From NCBI RefSeq assembly GCF_000227115.2, contig NC_016480.1, positions 1,485,476-1,549,475 of the forward strand: a stretch of 64,000 nt of DNA, read 5' to 3'. This DNA comes from Naumovozyma dairenensis CBS 421. Its lineage: Eukaryota; Ascomycota; Saccharomycetes; Saccharomycetales; Saccharomycetaceae. The translations under genes and the position numbers were made by a program. The notes beneath the pieces were generated by a model that made no database searches, was not told the origin of the DNA, and saw only the letters and a list, made by a program, of their open reading frames with translations. Shown here piece by piece: positions 27,851 to 38,155 of the stretch. Position 1 is the stretch's first letter. Each line of letters opens with the position of its first letter.

Positions 27851-29323
27851 TTATTGGAAAAGCATCATTTCAATTTCATTAAGACCTTCTAATGGTAAAT
27901 AATCACACAAAATGTCGAATATATCGTCATTGGTAGCGTTCGGAGAGATAATGCCATATTTATAAAGTATTTCCTTCATGGATTCGAAATTAACTACAAG
28001 TGAATTACGATCATCTCTAAAAATTTTTATTAGTCTTCTTAAAACTTGTTGTGATATTCCTTGAAGAGCAGTCCAAGTGTATGGCTTCAATTTAATATTT
28101 TCCTTTTCCAAAAAATTACTAAATGTTTCTTGTAATTCATTGATAGATAGAGCCCCCATAGGAATTTGATTTTCTATCAATTTTTTCTCTATTGACATAT
28201 TTGTATCTTCAAAAATATCAGATTTAGAATCGTTCTTGTTACTCCATGGAATTGCAGAATATTTATCATACGTTAATTTGGGAATATTATTGGAAAGTTT
28301 CCTTGAAAGAGAAGGATTAGGTACAGAATTATTGAGAAAATTATTTTTTGGGATTTTAAATTCAGATTGAGGAAATACGGGTTGTTTTATTGCATATGAA
28401 TCGACAAACGGTGACGGCTCAATACCAATAGGCTCTGGACTCGACAGTCGATTGTCATTGTAATTCATGTTGTCATCATTGTCCATAATCTGATCATTTT
28501 GTACAATAGATTCATTATGATGTTCAACAAGAAAATCGTTGCTTGGCCGATCCTCCTCATTCGACAATATTTTATCTACTTTACTTGCATCTTTTTTGTT
28601 ATCATTATCTGCATGAATAGTAGCAGAATTCTTTGCCTCTTCAATTTCTGTTTGTTTCTCGATGTCGGAGTTAGCTTCCTGAATAGAGGAAACTTCTAAT
28701 CCCTCGATAAAAACCGGTTTGATTTTTCGTATTTTGGGCCTTGAAGGGACCTCCCGAAGTTGTGAAAATACTGCCTCTGATAATGTGCTCGTCTTTTTTT
28801 CCTCTAAACTTCTTTTTAGAGGAGTAATTTGGTTCCCTTCTAAACTCTGCTTCTTCTCCATTTCAAAAAGCTTGTTATCGACAGGCTCTTGGTGACCTAG
28901 TTCAGATGTTGAATCAGACCGTAGTATTTGACCAGCTTGGATATTATGCAATTCCTTTGCTTCGGAATCAGTGACATTGGAGGGAAGTCTAGAGAGTACA
29001 CGTTCCTGCTCAATTCCAAGTTCTCCCCCAGACGATTTGTCATCAATTGAAACCACTTCTTCATTCAAAAGTTTTGTCAAGTTTTTCCCTTGTGACAGTA
29101 ATGCAGAACTTAAATCTCTTAAATAACTTTTTATCTCATTTGGGTCTGTTGCCAACGGTTCGAAGGTAGACTGGATTTCTAATCGTCGCCTTAGTCCCGG
29201 TGTTGCACTTAATAACAATTGCTCTTTAATTCGTTGTTCTTCTAAGGCACGTTCTTTGAATGGTGTAATTATCTCCGAATTATTATCACTTAATGCATCG
29301 TTATATTTCCGTGGTGTACTCAT
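27851..29323 (-). CDS. CNN1: Kinetochore protein Cnn1 (CENP-T)
   Basis: Cnn1 is the yeast CENP-T: its N-terminus recruits the Ndc80 complex and its C-terminal histone fold pairs with Wip1. The N-terminus MSTPRKYNDA...ITPFKERALEEQRIKEQ is the best-conserved motif of the family, followed by ATPGLRRRL. The middle 250 residues are acidic and Asn/Ser-rich. The C-terminal ~75 residues have the histone-fold helices (IKLKPYTWTALQGISQQVLR, FESMKEILYKYGII, ILCDYLPLEGLNEIE). At 490 aa it is much longer than S. cerevisiae Cnn1 (361), all in the unstructured middle. In order after YFR045W as YFR046C. Confidence 0.93.
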   Translation of the reverse strand: MSTPRKYNDALSDNNSEIITPFKERALEEQRIKEQLLLSATPGLRRRLEIQSTFEPLATDPNEIKSYLRDLSSALLSQGKNLTKLLNEEVVSIDDKSSGGELGIEQERVLSRLPSNVTDSEAKELHNIQAGQILRSDSTSELGHQEPVDNKLFEMEKKQSLEGNQITPLKRSLEEKKTSTLSEAVFSQLREVPSRPKIRKIKPVFIEGLEVSSIQEANSDIEKQTEIEEAKNSATIHADNDNKKDASKVDKILSNEEDRPSNDFLVEHHNESIVQNDQIMDNDDNMNYNDNRLSSPEPIGIEPSPFVDSYAIKQPVFPQSEFKIPKNNFLNNSVPNPSLSRKLSNNIPKLTYDKYSAIPWSNKNDSKSDIFEDTNMSIEKKLIENQIPMGALSINELQETFSNFLEKENIKLKPYTWTALQGISQQVLRRLIKIFRDDRNSLVVNFESMKEILYKYGIISPNATNDDIFDILCDYLPLEGLNEIEMMLFQ

Positions 29324-29731
29324 ATCTCATGCTTTTCACGAAGGACTCTCTTTAGAGTATAAAATAATTTGAGTGGATGTTAACTTTTTAATCACACAAT
29401 GAGGAAACGCCTTGTATGTATGGAGACCAAGTTTCAAGCTCAAAATCAAAAAAAAGAAATTGTTACTCATTCTTGATCTTTGGTAGTTGAAAATGTGATG
29501 TTTGTTTTTCGTTTTATGTAGCTTTCGATTGAGACGTGCGCGACCGCCTTCGAAAGGCTTCGAATTTGACATTAAAAAGATCTTCCACCACATAAGTTCA
29601 TTCATCAAGATTCTTACTATCTCACCTAAAGTATATTATATAATGAAGTAATTTTCCAAATGAGTTTATAAAATGAATCTTCTGAAGTATAAGCTGAGAC
29701 TTTTGTAATGTATTTATTTAGATATCTAATT
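29324..29731. other. Intergenic CNN1-KAP114
   Basis: 408 bp. It holds the CNN1 promoter and KAP114 3' end. BNA6 (YFR047C), next in S. cerevisiae, is absent here. Confidence 0.45.
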
Positions 29732-32700
29732 CTATAATAGATTTTCTGAAAGTATTTTCTTCCCATTATCTGATAAGGTATTATATATGGCATGGAAGTT
29801 GTTTGTATCCTTACTAGTGACTTCTTTAAAGAATTCAAGTAATAATTCTGTAACTGTTTCTTTGACATCCGCAAGGCCCGTAATTTCATCCTTGTCATCT
29901 TCACCAAATTCAGCAGGATCTTCATCATCTACATATTCCTTTAACTTGTCATAATCTAAAACATCATCTACATCTTCCCATTCATCATCGTCACCAACTT
30001 CTTCTTCTTCTTTTTCGATACCCTTCAAATCAGCATTTAACACGGTAGGTTCTCCTGTTTGTTGAGTTTGGAATGATAATTCGGAGACGAAAAGTTTGAT
30101 GATTTTAGTATATGCAGGTATCTGGGTATATTTATCTGGCATTGTCTTCGCCATTGAACGAGTAATGATTAAATCACCTTCGTATGGAATCAAGTCACCG
30201 TTAACTAACAAAGACCCTAATCTAGGATCACACGTGAAATATAATTTACTTAATGCCAATATATTTTCCTTGATTTTCTTTTCACCACGGATAACTTCAA
30301 AAGCTTCAAACCATTTATTCATTACGGCTGCAAAGGTGCTATGAGTTTCATCTAACCCATATAGAAATTCGATTGTTTGTAACGGATCAGTACACGTTAA
30401 GAAACATAGTAGCGATATTAAGTTTTGTTGAGTGGAGATGTTTTTGGCTTGGACCAGCTTTGTCACGGCGGCTCGTAAAATAGTGGGGATCAAACTTTGC
30501 AGTTCATTAGAAAACTTACTGAAAATGGTCACAATTAACGTCCCAACGTTCATGGCAGCGGTATCAGAAACATTTATCGATAGCAATCTGTCTAAGACAG
30601 CAACTATTTCTTCCAAATGTGGAATCATTAATGTTGAATCTGTATTATACAACAAATAGCTGAATGCATCAGTTGCCAGTTGTAAAGTTTCATCTTCTGT
30701 TGAATGATTTAATACGTTCAGTAATGGTTGGAAAATATGCTCAAATATTATTGCTGGTAATGGACCATCTGTTGGTTTCTTCTTCATAAAAACGGTGACA
30801 AATTCTAGAATTAGCGACAATAAAGGGGAATACTTATATTCTGTAACGCTATGACCCTTAATAACGTTAATGAAAGATGGTAAGCACATGTCAATGTAAT
30901 GTGTATAAGTTCGGGTATTAACACCTTCTAAAAGTTTCTCCAAGCATTCTTCTGATCCGATAGCAACCTGAATGTTTGCAGGATCTTTTGATGAAATCGA
31001 AAGTACCATATAGAATTCAGTCTCCAAAATTCCTTGAACCGCTATATCTTCAGGATTACAATCAATGACATGATTCAAAACCTCAACTAACAAGCCATGT
31101 GTATCTTCTTCCGATTCATGGACAACTTGCGTAATTAAGAGTAAAATATTTTCTTGGACTTGCGTACAAACATCCCTACCAAGAACAGATGGTAGTTCAG
31201 CAAAATAAGCATAATAAGTATATCCTATCAGAGCGGAGATTTTATTTAGTCCATCATTCATTTGTAATGAATATTTTAGACTTTTAGTCAAAAAATCCTT
31301 GGTGACCACTTTTACATTAGGTATTTCATCCATAAATTTTTCAAGAATTTTCGGGATCAAAAGGATTAATCGAGAGTGAAGGAAAGGGTTTTCTGTTTCA
31401 TAATCAAATAAACTTGAGAGTGGTTCCAATAATATATTCGGATTAATATTCGTAACATCATCTTCATTGGTCATTAGCGATTGTAGTAGATACAAGATAG
31501 ATTCTAATATTCTATCATTTCTAGATGGTTGGTTCATAGTACTAATAAACGTATTGATTATGGCTTGTAATATCGTTGCATAGTTTGGATCACTTAATGA
31601 ATTTAGGAATTCAGACGCTTGATCTCTTATTGTATATGAAGGTAAAAGACCAGTCTCCTTAGAAACAAATGCATTGAAGTCAGCAGCTAATTCCTCTTGT
31701 GAATCATTATCTAGACAGCATAAAACCGTCAGATCTTGTACGATTGTACTTACTTCACTATTATCGAATTTTAGGGAGCATGTGGCCGTTAGGAAGTCCA
31801 ACATATGGATGGAACATTCAGAGAGTGCATCATGTAAATTATCAGAGTTTACTACTTCGATATTATTCAAGCAATAGGTTTCGTATAACGTGCAGGATGA
31901 ACTTAGATCTTTTAAAGTTTGAAACTTGAAAGAGGCCATAAGATTTCGTTGGAACAATCTTTTTGGAAGTTCATTTTTTATTAGTACAACATTTTCATAT
32001 ATTTTGGACCTTAATTCCAAAATAGATGTAAGCATTTTACTATCGACTGTAGTATCTATAGTATAATATTCTAATAATTGGCCTAATACTTGTATTGATT
32101 TGGGAATGCATTCTTCAGCTAACTTCTTCCTTTTTAAAGAAGACGATGGATCTAAAACAGACATTTGTAAAATGCAAGCATTGAATAACTTGGTTGCAGC
32201 AATTTTAGCTTCAATTTTACCTTCATTGTTAGATAATACTTGAAATATAATTTGTAAAGTTTCCATACCAATTTGACCTTCAAAAAACATTTCTTCAGAA
32301 ACAACATCATCATAAATTTCATTCAGCAATGACATCGCATTCAAAGAATGAGATTGTGAAATTGTATCATAGAGAATAACTAACAATTGAGGCCATTGAT
32401 CTGGGAAATCTACAGCGGATATTTGGACAACACAGTAGGCTGCACTTTTTGTGATTTTCGAATCTTGTAAATCGTCAAGACATATATTCAATAATGACTC
32501 TCGAATGTATTCTTTAGTTTGATCGTTAATAGTAGAAGTATTTCTATAAGATTCAAAACCGGGACTCCAATACATTGTAATCAATTTTCTTAATGAAAGT
32601 AATGCAAATTGTCTCGAAGCAATATCTGTATTACCATCACAGGCACCTTTCATCAAAGACGTGAATATTTGTGCAGCATTTGTATCACATGCTTGAAGTA

Positions 32701-32773
32701 ACTGTGACTCAGCAGCATCTCTAACAGCATTATCAGAAGATTGTGCTTGTACTATGAGTTGATTGATATCCAT
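29732..32773 (-). CDS. KAP114: Karyopherin/importin Kap114
   Basis: A beta-karyopherin that imports TBP, histones and Nap1 into the nucleus. The start is ATG 32773 (MDINQLIVQAQS), giving 1013 aa (S. cerevisiae 1004); the frame continues 18 bp upstream only with GTG. The importin-N region has RQFALLSLRKLITMYWSPGF and VQISAVDFPDQWPQLL, then SLNAMSLLNEIYDDVVSEEM. HEAT-repeat helices fill the rest. Near the C-terminus is the acidic insert EEEEVGDDDEWEDVDDVLDY that regulates cargo release. YGL241W and YGL242C are adjacent and divergent, as here. Confidence 0.97.
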   Translation of the reverse strand: MDINQLIVQAQSSDNAVRDAAESQLLQACDTNAAQIFTSLMKGACDGNTDIASRQFALLSLRKLITMYWSPGFESYRNTSTINDQTKEYIRESLLNICLDDLQDSKITKSAAYCVVQISAVDFPDQWPQLLVILYDTISQSHSLNAMSLLNEIYDDVVSEEMFFEGQIGMETLQIIFQVLSNNEGKIEAKIAATKLFNACILQMSVLDPSSSLKRKKLAEECIPKSIQVLGQLLEYYTIDTTVDSKMLTSILELRSKIYENVVLIKNELPKRLFQRNLMASFKFQTLKDLSSSCTLYETYCLNNIEVVNSDNLHDALSECSIHMLDFLTATCSLKFDNSEVSTIVQDLTVLCCLDNDSQEELAADFNAFVSKETGLLPSYTIRDQASEFLNSLSDPNYATILQAIINTFISTMNQPSRNDRILESILYLLQSLMTNEDDVTNINPNILLEPLSSLFDYETENPFLHSRLILLIPKILEKFMDEIPNVKVVTKDFLTKSLKYSLQMNDGLNKISALIGYTYYAYFAELPSVLGRDVCTQVQENILLLITQVVHESEEDTHGLLVEVLNHVIDCNPEDIAVQGILETEFYMVLSISSKDPANIQVAIGSEECLEKLLEGVNTRTYTHYIDMCLPSFINVIKGHSVTEYKYSPLLSLILEFVTVFMKKKPTDGPLPAIIFEHIFQPLLNVLNHSTEDETLQLATDAFSYLLYNTDSTLMIPHLEEIVAVLDRLLSINVSDTAAMNVGTLIVTIFSKFSNELQSLIPTILRAAVTKLVQAKNISTQQNLISLLCFLTCTDPLQTIEFLYGLDETHSTFAAVMNKWFEAFEVIRGEKKIKENILALSKLYFTCDPRLGSLLVNGDLIPYEGDLIITRSMAKTMPDKYTQIPAYTKIIKLFVSELSFQTQQTGEPTVLNADLKGIEKEEEEVGDDDEWEDVDDVLDYDKLKEYVDDEDPAEFGEDDKDEITGLADVKETVTELLLEFFKEVTSKDTNNFHAIYNTLSDNGKKILSENLL

Positions 32774-33042
32774 TGTTGACAATGGTAACACTGCGGGAGT
32801 GATAATTCCAAAATGATATTTTCTGGGTGAAGGGTTAGGTAATGTTTAGTTCTTCCAGACTTTTTCGTTTTTTCGATACATTTTTCATAGTTTTTCTCTA
32901 TTTTGGATATTCGTTATAAGAAAATCTCAAAATAAAGTGAAGTTATATACTATAGGAGTTTTACCTATTGATGTTCGTAAGTAAAACATGTACAAGTTAT
33001 GAGTAAATAGATTACATATAGACTATATTACGTGTTGGAATT

Positions 33043-33591
33043 ATGAGTGTTGAAGGTGCCTCTTTGAAAGAACAATTATTGGATGCTTCCAGAAGAAATA
33101 ATGTTGATCTGTTAGAACAAATATTTACAACTTTAGACAATGATGAAGAAAAAATAGCTGATCTAATAAATACCGCGAAGGACCCCTTAGGAAACACTGC
33201 ATTGCATTTAAGTTGCAAATATGGATCATGGGAAGTCTTAGATAAAATACTAGATCAAGAAGGTGACATTGAGATCGATCCTAAAAATGATATGGATGGT
33301 GATACGCCATTACATAGTGCTGTAAGATACGCACAAGATGAACCAGAACATGGTGAATTCATTGCGCAAAACCTGATTGAAGTTGGTGCCGATCCAAGAA
33401 TAAGAAACAATCATAATCAAAAACCAATTGACTTGATCCATGGTGATGATTTTGACAGTTTAATTGATCTGTTACAAGGTGCGGAATTGGCAGCTGACAA
33501 TAGAGGAAATATAGAAAATGAAGAAGGAGAAGAGGAAGAGCTAATTGATGATGGTCCAGATGATGAAGATGTCCCTATCAAGGCAAACTAG
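33043..33591 (+). CDS. Ankyrin-repeat protein, YGL242C ortholog
   Basis: A small cytosolic ankyrin protein of unknown role, 182 aa (YGL242C 181). It begins MSVEGASLKEQLLDASRRNN. Two or three ankyrin repeats are visible: DPLGNTALHLSCKYGSWEVL, DGDTPLHSAVRYAQDE and GADPRIRNNHNQKPIDL. It ends in an acidic tail (NEEGEEEELIDDGPDDEDV). Divergent from KAP114 with a 269-bp shared promoter. Confidence 0.93.
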   Translation: MSVEGASLKEQLLDASRRNNVDLLEQIFTTLDNDEEKIADLINTAKDPLGNTALHLSCKYGSWEVLDKILDQEGDIEIDPKNDMDGDTPLHSAVRYAQDEPEHGEFIAQNLIEVGADPRIRNNHNQKPIDLIHGDDFDSLIDLLQGAELAADNRGNIENEEGEEEELIDDGPDDEDVPIKAN

Positions 33592-34395
33592 AAATATATT
33601 ATGTCTCTGAACCTTGAAAAGCTTATATGATGTGTAATGATACATATGTCTGAATATAAAAATATAGACTTATTGACATTGTATGTAGAGGTCAATATTA
33701 ATGTTATACTCAAAGAAGCATACAATAAAATGACAACATTTATGATGTTACTTATAAAATTAACTTTGTGCTTATTATACTCTGTTACATTTACCGTTTG
33801 TGAAGTTAAAGGAGCAACGACCGTAGAACTTACATATTAAATTAGTTTGTAAGGTAAATCCAACAATGGTTGCTGTATACAATAAATATTTACTAAATAT
33901 AAGGGCAAAATTCATCTAAACTTCTTTGTAGTTTTTTCAATCATTTTTTATTTATTTTTCAAACTCAATTTATTAAAAATCAAATCAAAATATGAAGGTA
34001 CTTAGTTAGCAAAGTAAATGAGAAATTTAGAGTGCTTCAAAAGAAAATAAGACAATAAAGGGACTTAAACAATTAAATATTTTATTCTAAATTATTGGGG
34101 TTATTTTAGAACAACATTGTTGGCAATAAGCACAGTTTCTTTGTCACAGATCGTTGTTCATTATTATATTTCGCATAGCTCTATAAGGTACGTTCTTGAT
34201 TCTGTAAGCGTCCCTTTTAAGTAAAGATACACAGTCTTAAGCTTATTAATATCTAAAGTACAGTTAGATAAAACAAGAGGGAGGAAAAAAGCACATAAAC
34301 GTGCGATTGAATCGTGAAGAAGGAGTTTATAGTTAAGAACCAACATATACTAAATATACACCGTTTTTTGGCAGGCTACGCAGGCAGACTTAGAT
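33592..34395. other. Intergenic YGL242C-RMD8
   Basis: 804 bp, AT-rich. A 67-codon frame at 33637-33840 has no recognisable features and I do not call it a gene. TAD1, RTF1 and GUS1, which follow YGL242C in S. cerevisiae, are absent. Confidence 0.45.
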
Positions 34396-36213
34396 ATGTC
34401 AACTACAAATACTGAAGGGAATGGTCGCGTCAGACCAATGGCTAAGAGATCTCCCTCTATTTTAGTTACCGATTCTCGTACTTCTAAAAACAGACTCAGT
34501 GCACCATTTGCTGGTCATGCTGCTGGTGTTCTTAACAGAGACGAACATCGTCTACCTCGAAATAAATCATATCGTTATAACGCAACTAATTCTAATGCTG
34601 AACTCAGAGGAAGACATCCCAGCGGCGGTGGGGGTAGATTCAGTGATGTCTCCATTGATAACATCCTATCGGATAGTTCAGATGTTCCCTCTGGTCGTAG
34701 AGAAGAACGTTTGTCCAACTCGTCTTTGGAGAGATCACCATTAGTAACTGATCGTGCTCATTCTCGTTCTCAATACCAAAGAAAAACAATTAACCCATTA
34801 CCTTCAAGAACCTCCAAGACTTCTCAAAGATTGGTATTGATTCCAGAAGAAGGTGACAATGTTAGTAAAGATGATATACGAGGGAATATAAGTAGTGGTC
34901 TTGACAGGAAACGTCATACACCTATACCCAAATATAATGATGAATATTACCAACCCGAACCAAGAACGCATAAATTAGCAAGGATCACAGCATACAATGT
35001 CGCAGAAGGTTTCAACTTAAGTCTTCTTTCGAAGTTTCTTCAAGATACACACGAAGTATCCCCTAGAATGTATGACGAATGTTTATATGTTGCCTATACC
35101 TTGCCCTTGTTACCTGGCAAAGATGGATTTAGAATCAAATCAAATGTTTCCAAGAAATTCGTTGGTGGTATGACATTGATTGATAAGTTAATAGATACAA
35201 GTGAACAAAGAGATCATCATTATGAATATTTTTCAGGTGTTGAAACGTTAGAAGATGCAAATAATAATTATGAATTAAATCCAACGTCACCTCCAATGGA
35301 AAATGTTGAAAACCAACCTATACCGACACATTTACCTGTACCTCCTACAAATCCAGATGCATTCAATCCAAGTGAGCCTCAGTTTTTTGCAGAAGAGACA
35401 CCCATTGAACAGAAATTACGTGAACAAAATGAAAGATTGAATATCGTTCCAACTAACATAGCAATGAATTCTTCTCAAGTGGCTGCTAACGGAGATCAAC
35501 ATGCTGAAATCTTTGTGTTCCATTATGGTGTCATTGTATTTTGGAATTTTACTGAAGTGCAAGAGAAAAACTTACTTGGTGATATTACTTTCTCATATTA
35601 TAGAAGGAATCTTGTCATTAGACCATTAGATGAACAAGATATTGAAACAGAACAATTCCACTTTGGTTATGATAAAAACACTGAACGACCTCGGATATTT
35701 AATGATATTGTCACGCTACGATCTGGAGATCATATGATTGAATTAACTTTATCACATGCCATTGCGCAATCCTCCAAATTATCAAGATTTGAATCAAGAA
35801 TATCCCCACTGTTAACATCAATCACAAAATTACCGAAAAGATTAGCTTTGTATGGAACATTGGGACTTAAAAGAAGTCAATTATTGAAGAAATCTGGTAA
35901 ATTATTTAAACTACGGGTTGATGTTAATCTTTCGTCCAGTATATTAGATTCACCGGAATTTTTTTGGTCCACTGAACCTAGTCTTTCGCCATTATATATT
36001 GCCATGAGAGAATATTTAGAAATTGATCAACGTGTTCAAGTACTAAATGATAGATGTATTGTCTTTTTGGAATTTTTCGATATATGTGTGGATTCTGTGG
36101 CAGAGAAAAACATTGCGAGGTTTACATGGTGGTTTGTCATTGCCATTATTGTCGGTCTATTCTTTTCTTTAAGTGAAATATTTGTTCGTTATATAATTAT
36201 ACATAATCGCTGA
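34396..36213 (+). CDS. RMD8: Rmd8-like DUF155/RMND1-family membrane protein
   Basis: RMD8 (YFR048W) is needed for meiotic nuclear division; the biochemical role is unknown. The 605-aa protein (S. cerevisiae 662) starts with ~190 disordered, Ser/Arg-rich residues. The DUF155 domain begins about residue 195 (RITAYNVAEGFNLSLLSKFL) and includes ECLYVAYTLPLLPG, IFVFHYGVIVFWNFTEVQE, LSHAIAQSSKLSRFE and LDSPEFFWSTEPSLSPLY. A single C-terminal membrane segment (WWFVIAIIVGLFFSLSEIF) ends the protein. The relative Rmd1 is shorter and lacks the long N-terminus. Confidence 0.9.
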   Translation: MSTTNTEGNGRVRPMAKRSPSILVTDSRTSKNRLSAPFAGHAAGVLNRDEHRLPRNKSYRYNATNSNAELRGRHPSGGGGRFSDVSIDNILSDSSDVPSGRREERLSNSSLERSPLVTDRAHSRSQYQRKTINPLPSRTSKTSQRLVLIPEEGDNVSKDDIRGNISSGLDRKRHTPIPKYNDEYYQPEPRTHKLARITAYNVAEGFNLSLLSKFLQDTHEVSPRMYDECLYVAYTLPLLPGKDGFRIKSNVSKKFVGGMTLIDKLIDTSEQRDHHYEYFSGVETLEDANNNYELNPTSPPMENVENQPIPTHLPVPPTNPDAFNPSEPQFFAEETPIEQKLREQNERLNIVPTNIAMNSSQVAANGDQHAEIFVFHYGVIVFWNFTEVQEKNLLGDITFSYYRRNLVIRPLDEQDIETEQFHFGYDKNTERPRIFNDIVTLRSGDHMIELTLSHAIAQSSKLSRFESRISPLLTSITKLPKRLALYGTLGLKRSQLLKKSGKLFKLRVDVNLSSSILDSPEFFWSTEPSLSPLYIAMREYLEIDQRVQVLNDRCIVFLEFFDICVDSVAEKNIARFTWWFVIAIIVGLFFSLSEIFVRYIIIHNR

Positions 36214-36514
36214 ATAAATAGTTGTTAGAAATATCAATATACTAAGGCAAAATTAGTATACTTCATCGATTTCAGTACCATGTTGTTCCTTTCTGGTGGC
36301 ACAGAGTTATAGTTTTGATCATCATCACACAGCGTAGATCTACTCTTTTATACTACGATAGCCTAATACTGGTGACGCAGTGATACATGGGATCAGTTGT
36401 GAAAAAACAGTACGTTTTTTATTTGATTTGATCATCGAAGGCGACAGTCCATGGATCTGATTCTAATACAAACTTTCTAGTTTTCCATAAGTAAAACTGC
36501 GTAATGGAAAGATA
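36214..36514. other. Intergenic between convergent RMD8 and BRR6
   Basis: 301 bp, 3' ends only. No gene seen. Confidence 0.4.
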
Positions 36515-37075
36515 TTATGTTCTAGGGTTATTTTCATTATTATACCTATACGATACTCTATAAGAGCCGAATGCTACATTCGTCACTATAATAATGGAAC
36601 ATGTTGAAAGCAACAAGACTAATAGAGTCCTTATAGATATAGGTTCCACGAAGGCATTAACAACTTCAGCTAAAGTTTGGGCCCATAATATGCTTGAACT
36701 TCCTGTCACGTTAACTGTAGAATTTGGTTGGAAACAATGAAACCACTCATTACACTGGTCTTCCAATGCCGGTACTCTTGTCTTGAGATCACATTGATTC
36801 ATTTCATAATCATGTTTACATTTTTCAATTTTATAGATATCTGATAATATCAGCATTTGGACCTTAGAATCGACATCTCTGTTAACCATATATAGGAATT
36901 TTATGAATAGAAATAGGGTTATTGATGCTACTAAAACATTGAATGCAAGTTGAAAATATTCAGCCCATACTGTTGGGTCATTATCGTTTCTTGGTATTTG
37001 TAATTTATCGTTACCGGAGTCAGTTTTCAATGGGTTTAAAATAGGTGACAGCTGATTACTTGAATCTGAATCCAT
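36515..37075 (-). CDS. BRR6: Nuclear-envelope protein Brr6
   Basis: Brr6 and its relative Brl1 act at the nuclear envelope in nuclear pore assembly and lipid homeostasis. The first ATG is at 37075 (MDSDSSNQLSP), 186 aa (S. cerevisiae 197); further upstream the frame opens only at GTG. Two membrane segments (FNVLVASITLFLFIKFL and LLVLLLSTCSIIIVTNVAF) flank a lumenal domain with four conserved cysteines: CKHDYEMNQC and CNEWFHC (the spacing is family-typical). The block RVPALEDQCNEW matches Brr6 (RVPALEVRCNEW in S. cerevisiae). A YGL-track gene (YGL247W) set among YFR-track genes. Confidence 0.94.
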   Translation of the reverse strand: MDSDSSNQLSPILNPLKTDSGNDKLQIPRNDNDPTVWAEYFQLAFNVLVASITLFLFIKFLYMVNRDVDSKVQMLILSDIYKIEKCKHDYEMNQCDLKTRVPALEDQCNEWFHCFQPNSTVNVTGSSSILWAQTLAEVVNAFVEPISIRTLLVLLLSTCSIIIVTNVAFGSYRVSYRYNNENNPRT

Positions 37076-37534
37076 GCTGTCTCTGATAAGGACATCTCTT
37101 CCACAGACGAAACCCACTTACGGCCATTGAGTAAGTCTATAAAATAGGCTTTTTATCATGATTATAATCAGCAAAAAAAATCGTCAAATCGGAAACGCGC
37201 TTTCAATGGAAACAGGAAAAAAGTTACGATGTATACTACGTAAGTAGAGTTGAATTTAAACAGTTGGAGTTGTTTGATGATGATGGATTTTGAAATAATA
37301 ATACAAAAGGGTTCTATTATACCAGTTTTCCAAGTAATTTTAAGTAAACAGAAATTTTAATAGCTATTAGAAGTGTCGTTTTTAAATAACGTTTCCAAAT
37401 ATTTCTCGAGAATCTTAACCAAATCAAAAGGAACACCAAGATCTCCCTTAAATTCAACAGCTTCATCAACATCCAATCCAGTGTCACCGGGAAACCAAGA
37501 CCCACTACCATCATCATCAGTACCTTTCGAAACC
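37076..37534. promoter_or_regulatory. Divergent promoter region BRR6/KGD4
   Basis: 459 bp. The frame of KGD4 is open upstream to a GTG at 37373, but there is no ATG in it, so I treat it as noncoding. Confidence 0.45.
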
Positions 37535-37918
37535 ATGAAATCCAGTGCTGTGAGATTAGCCAAGAGTTACACTCCAATGATCAAGTTTGTTGGAACCAAA
37601 CATCCTATGATAGATCATCCAAATAAAATCATTCCACATCCTTGTACAATCAATAATATGTTACCTGGATCCCAGGATTGCATATCAGTGCAAGAGTATT
37701 TGAAGAATATAAAACCATTTGTTGTCGTGCCATTTAAACAGACACCAAAGCAAACCACCAAAGGGTCAGGGAGAGACGATGCTTCCAGATATGTTTATTT
37801 TGATAGACCCTTAAAGGATAATGAAGTGAGTGCCATTTCTGATTTACCAGAAAGATTTAGACCTAGAACCATTGATGAAATAGAAGTGGAATTTATTAAT
37901 AATGGAGGTGTCATGTAA
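37535..37918 (+). CDS. KGD4: Kgd4/Ymr31, alpha-ketoglutarate dehydrogenase adaptor
   Basis: A small mitochondrial protein (also annotated YMR31, mitoribosomal MRPS36) that anchors the E3 subunit to the alpha-ketoglutarate dehydrogenase complex. The start is ATG 37535 (MKSSAVRLAKSYTPMIKFVG), giving 127 aa (S. cerevisiae 123). Conserved residues include GTKHP, HPCTINNMLPGSQDCI, KPFVVVPFK and the C-terminal RPLKDNEVSAISDLPERFR. The basic N-terminus fits mitochondrial import. In order as YFR049W, convergent with PRE4. Confidence 0.94.
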   Translation: MKSSAVRLAKSYTPMIKFVGTKHPMIDHPNKIIPHPCTINNMLPGSQDCISVQEYLKNIKPFVVVPFKQTPKQTTKGSGRDDASRYVYFDRPLKDNEVSAISDLPERFRPRTIDEIEVEFINNGGVM

Positions 37919-38155
37919 ACATTTTTAGGGATACTATGGTTCTTTTCTACACTTATATATATATATTCTTATTCTTTCTTTCTCTTCTTATGACATTCAA
38001 TCTCATGGAAACCCACTCTATATTTTCTTTCTATATATTCAAATAAAAAAAAAGATACACCACTATACGTTTATATTTCATTTTATTTAATATATAAATA
38101 GTACACAACTATATATATATATATATCGTTCCAGCTTTGGTAGTTGAAATCGTAT

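Noticed and set aside
37373..37534. In-frame upstream extension of KGD4
   Set aside because: It opens with GTG, has no ATG, and the ATG at 37535 gives the family length and N-terminus.
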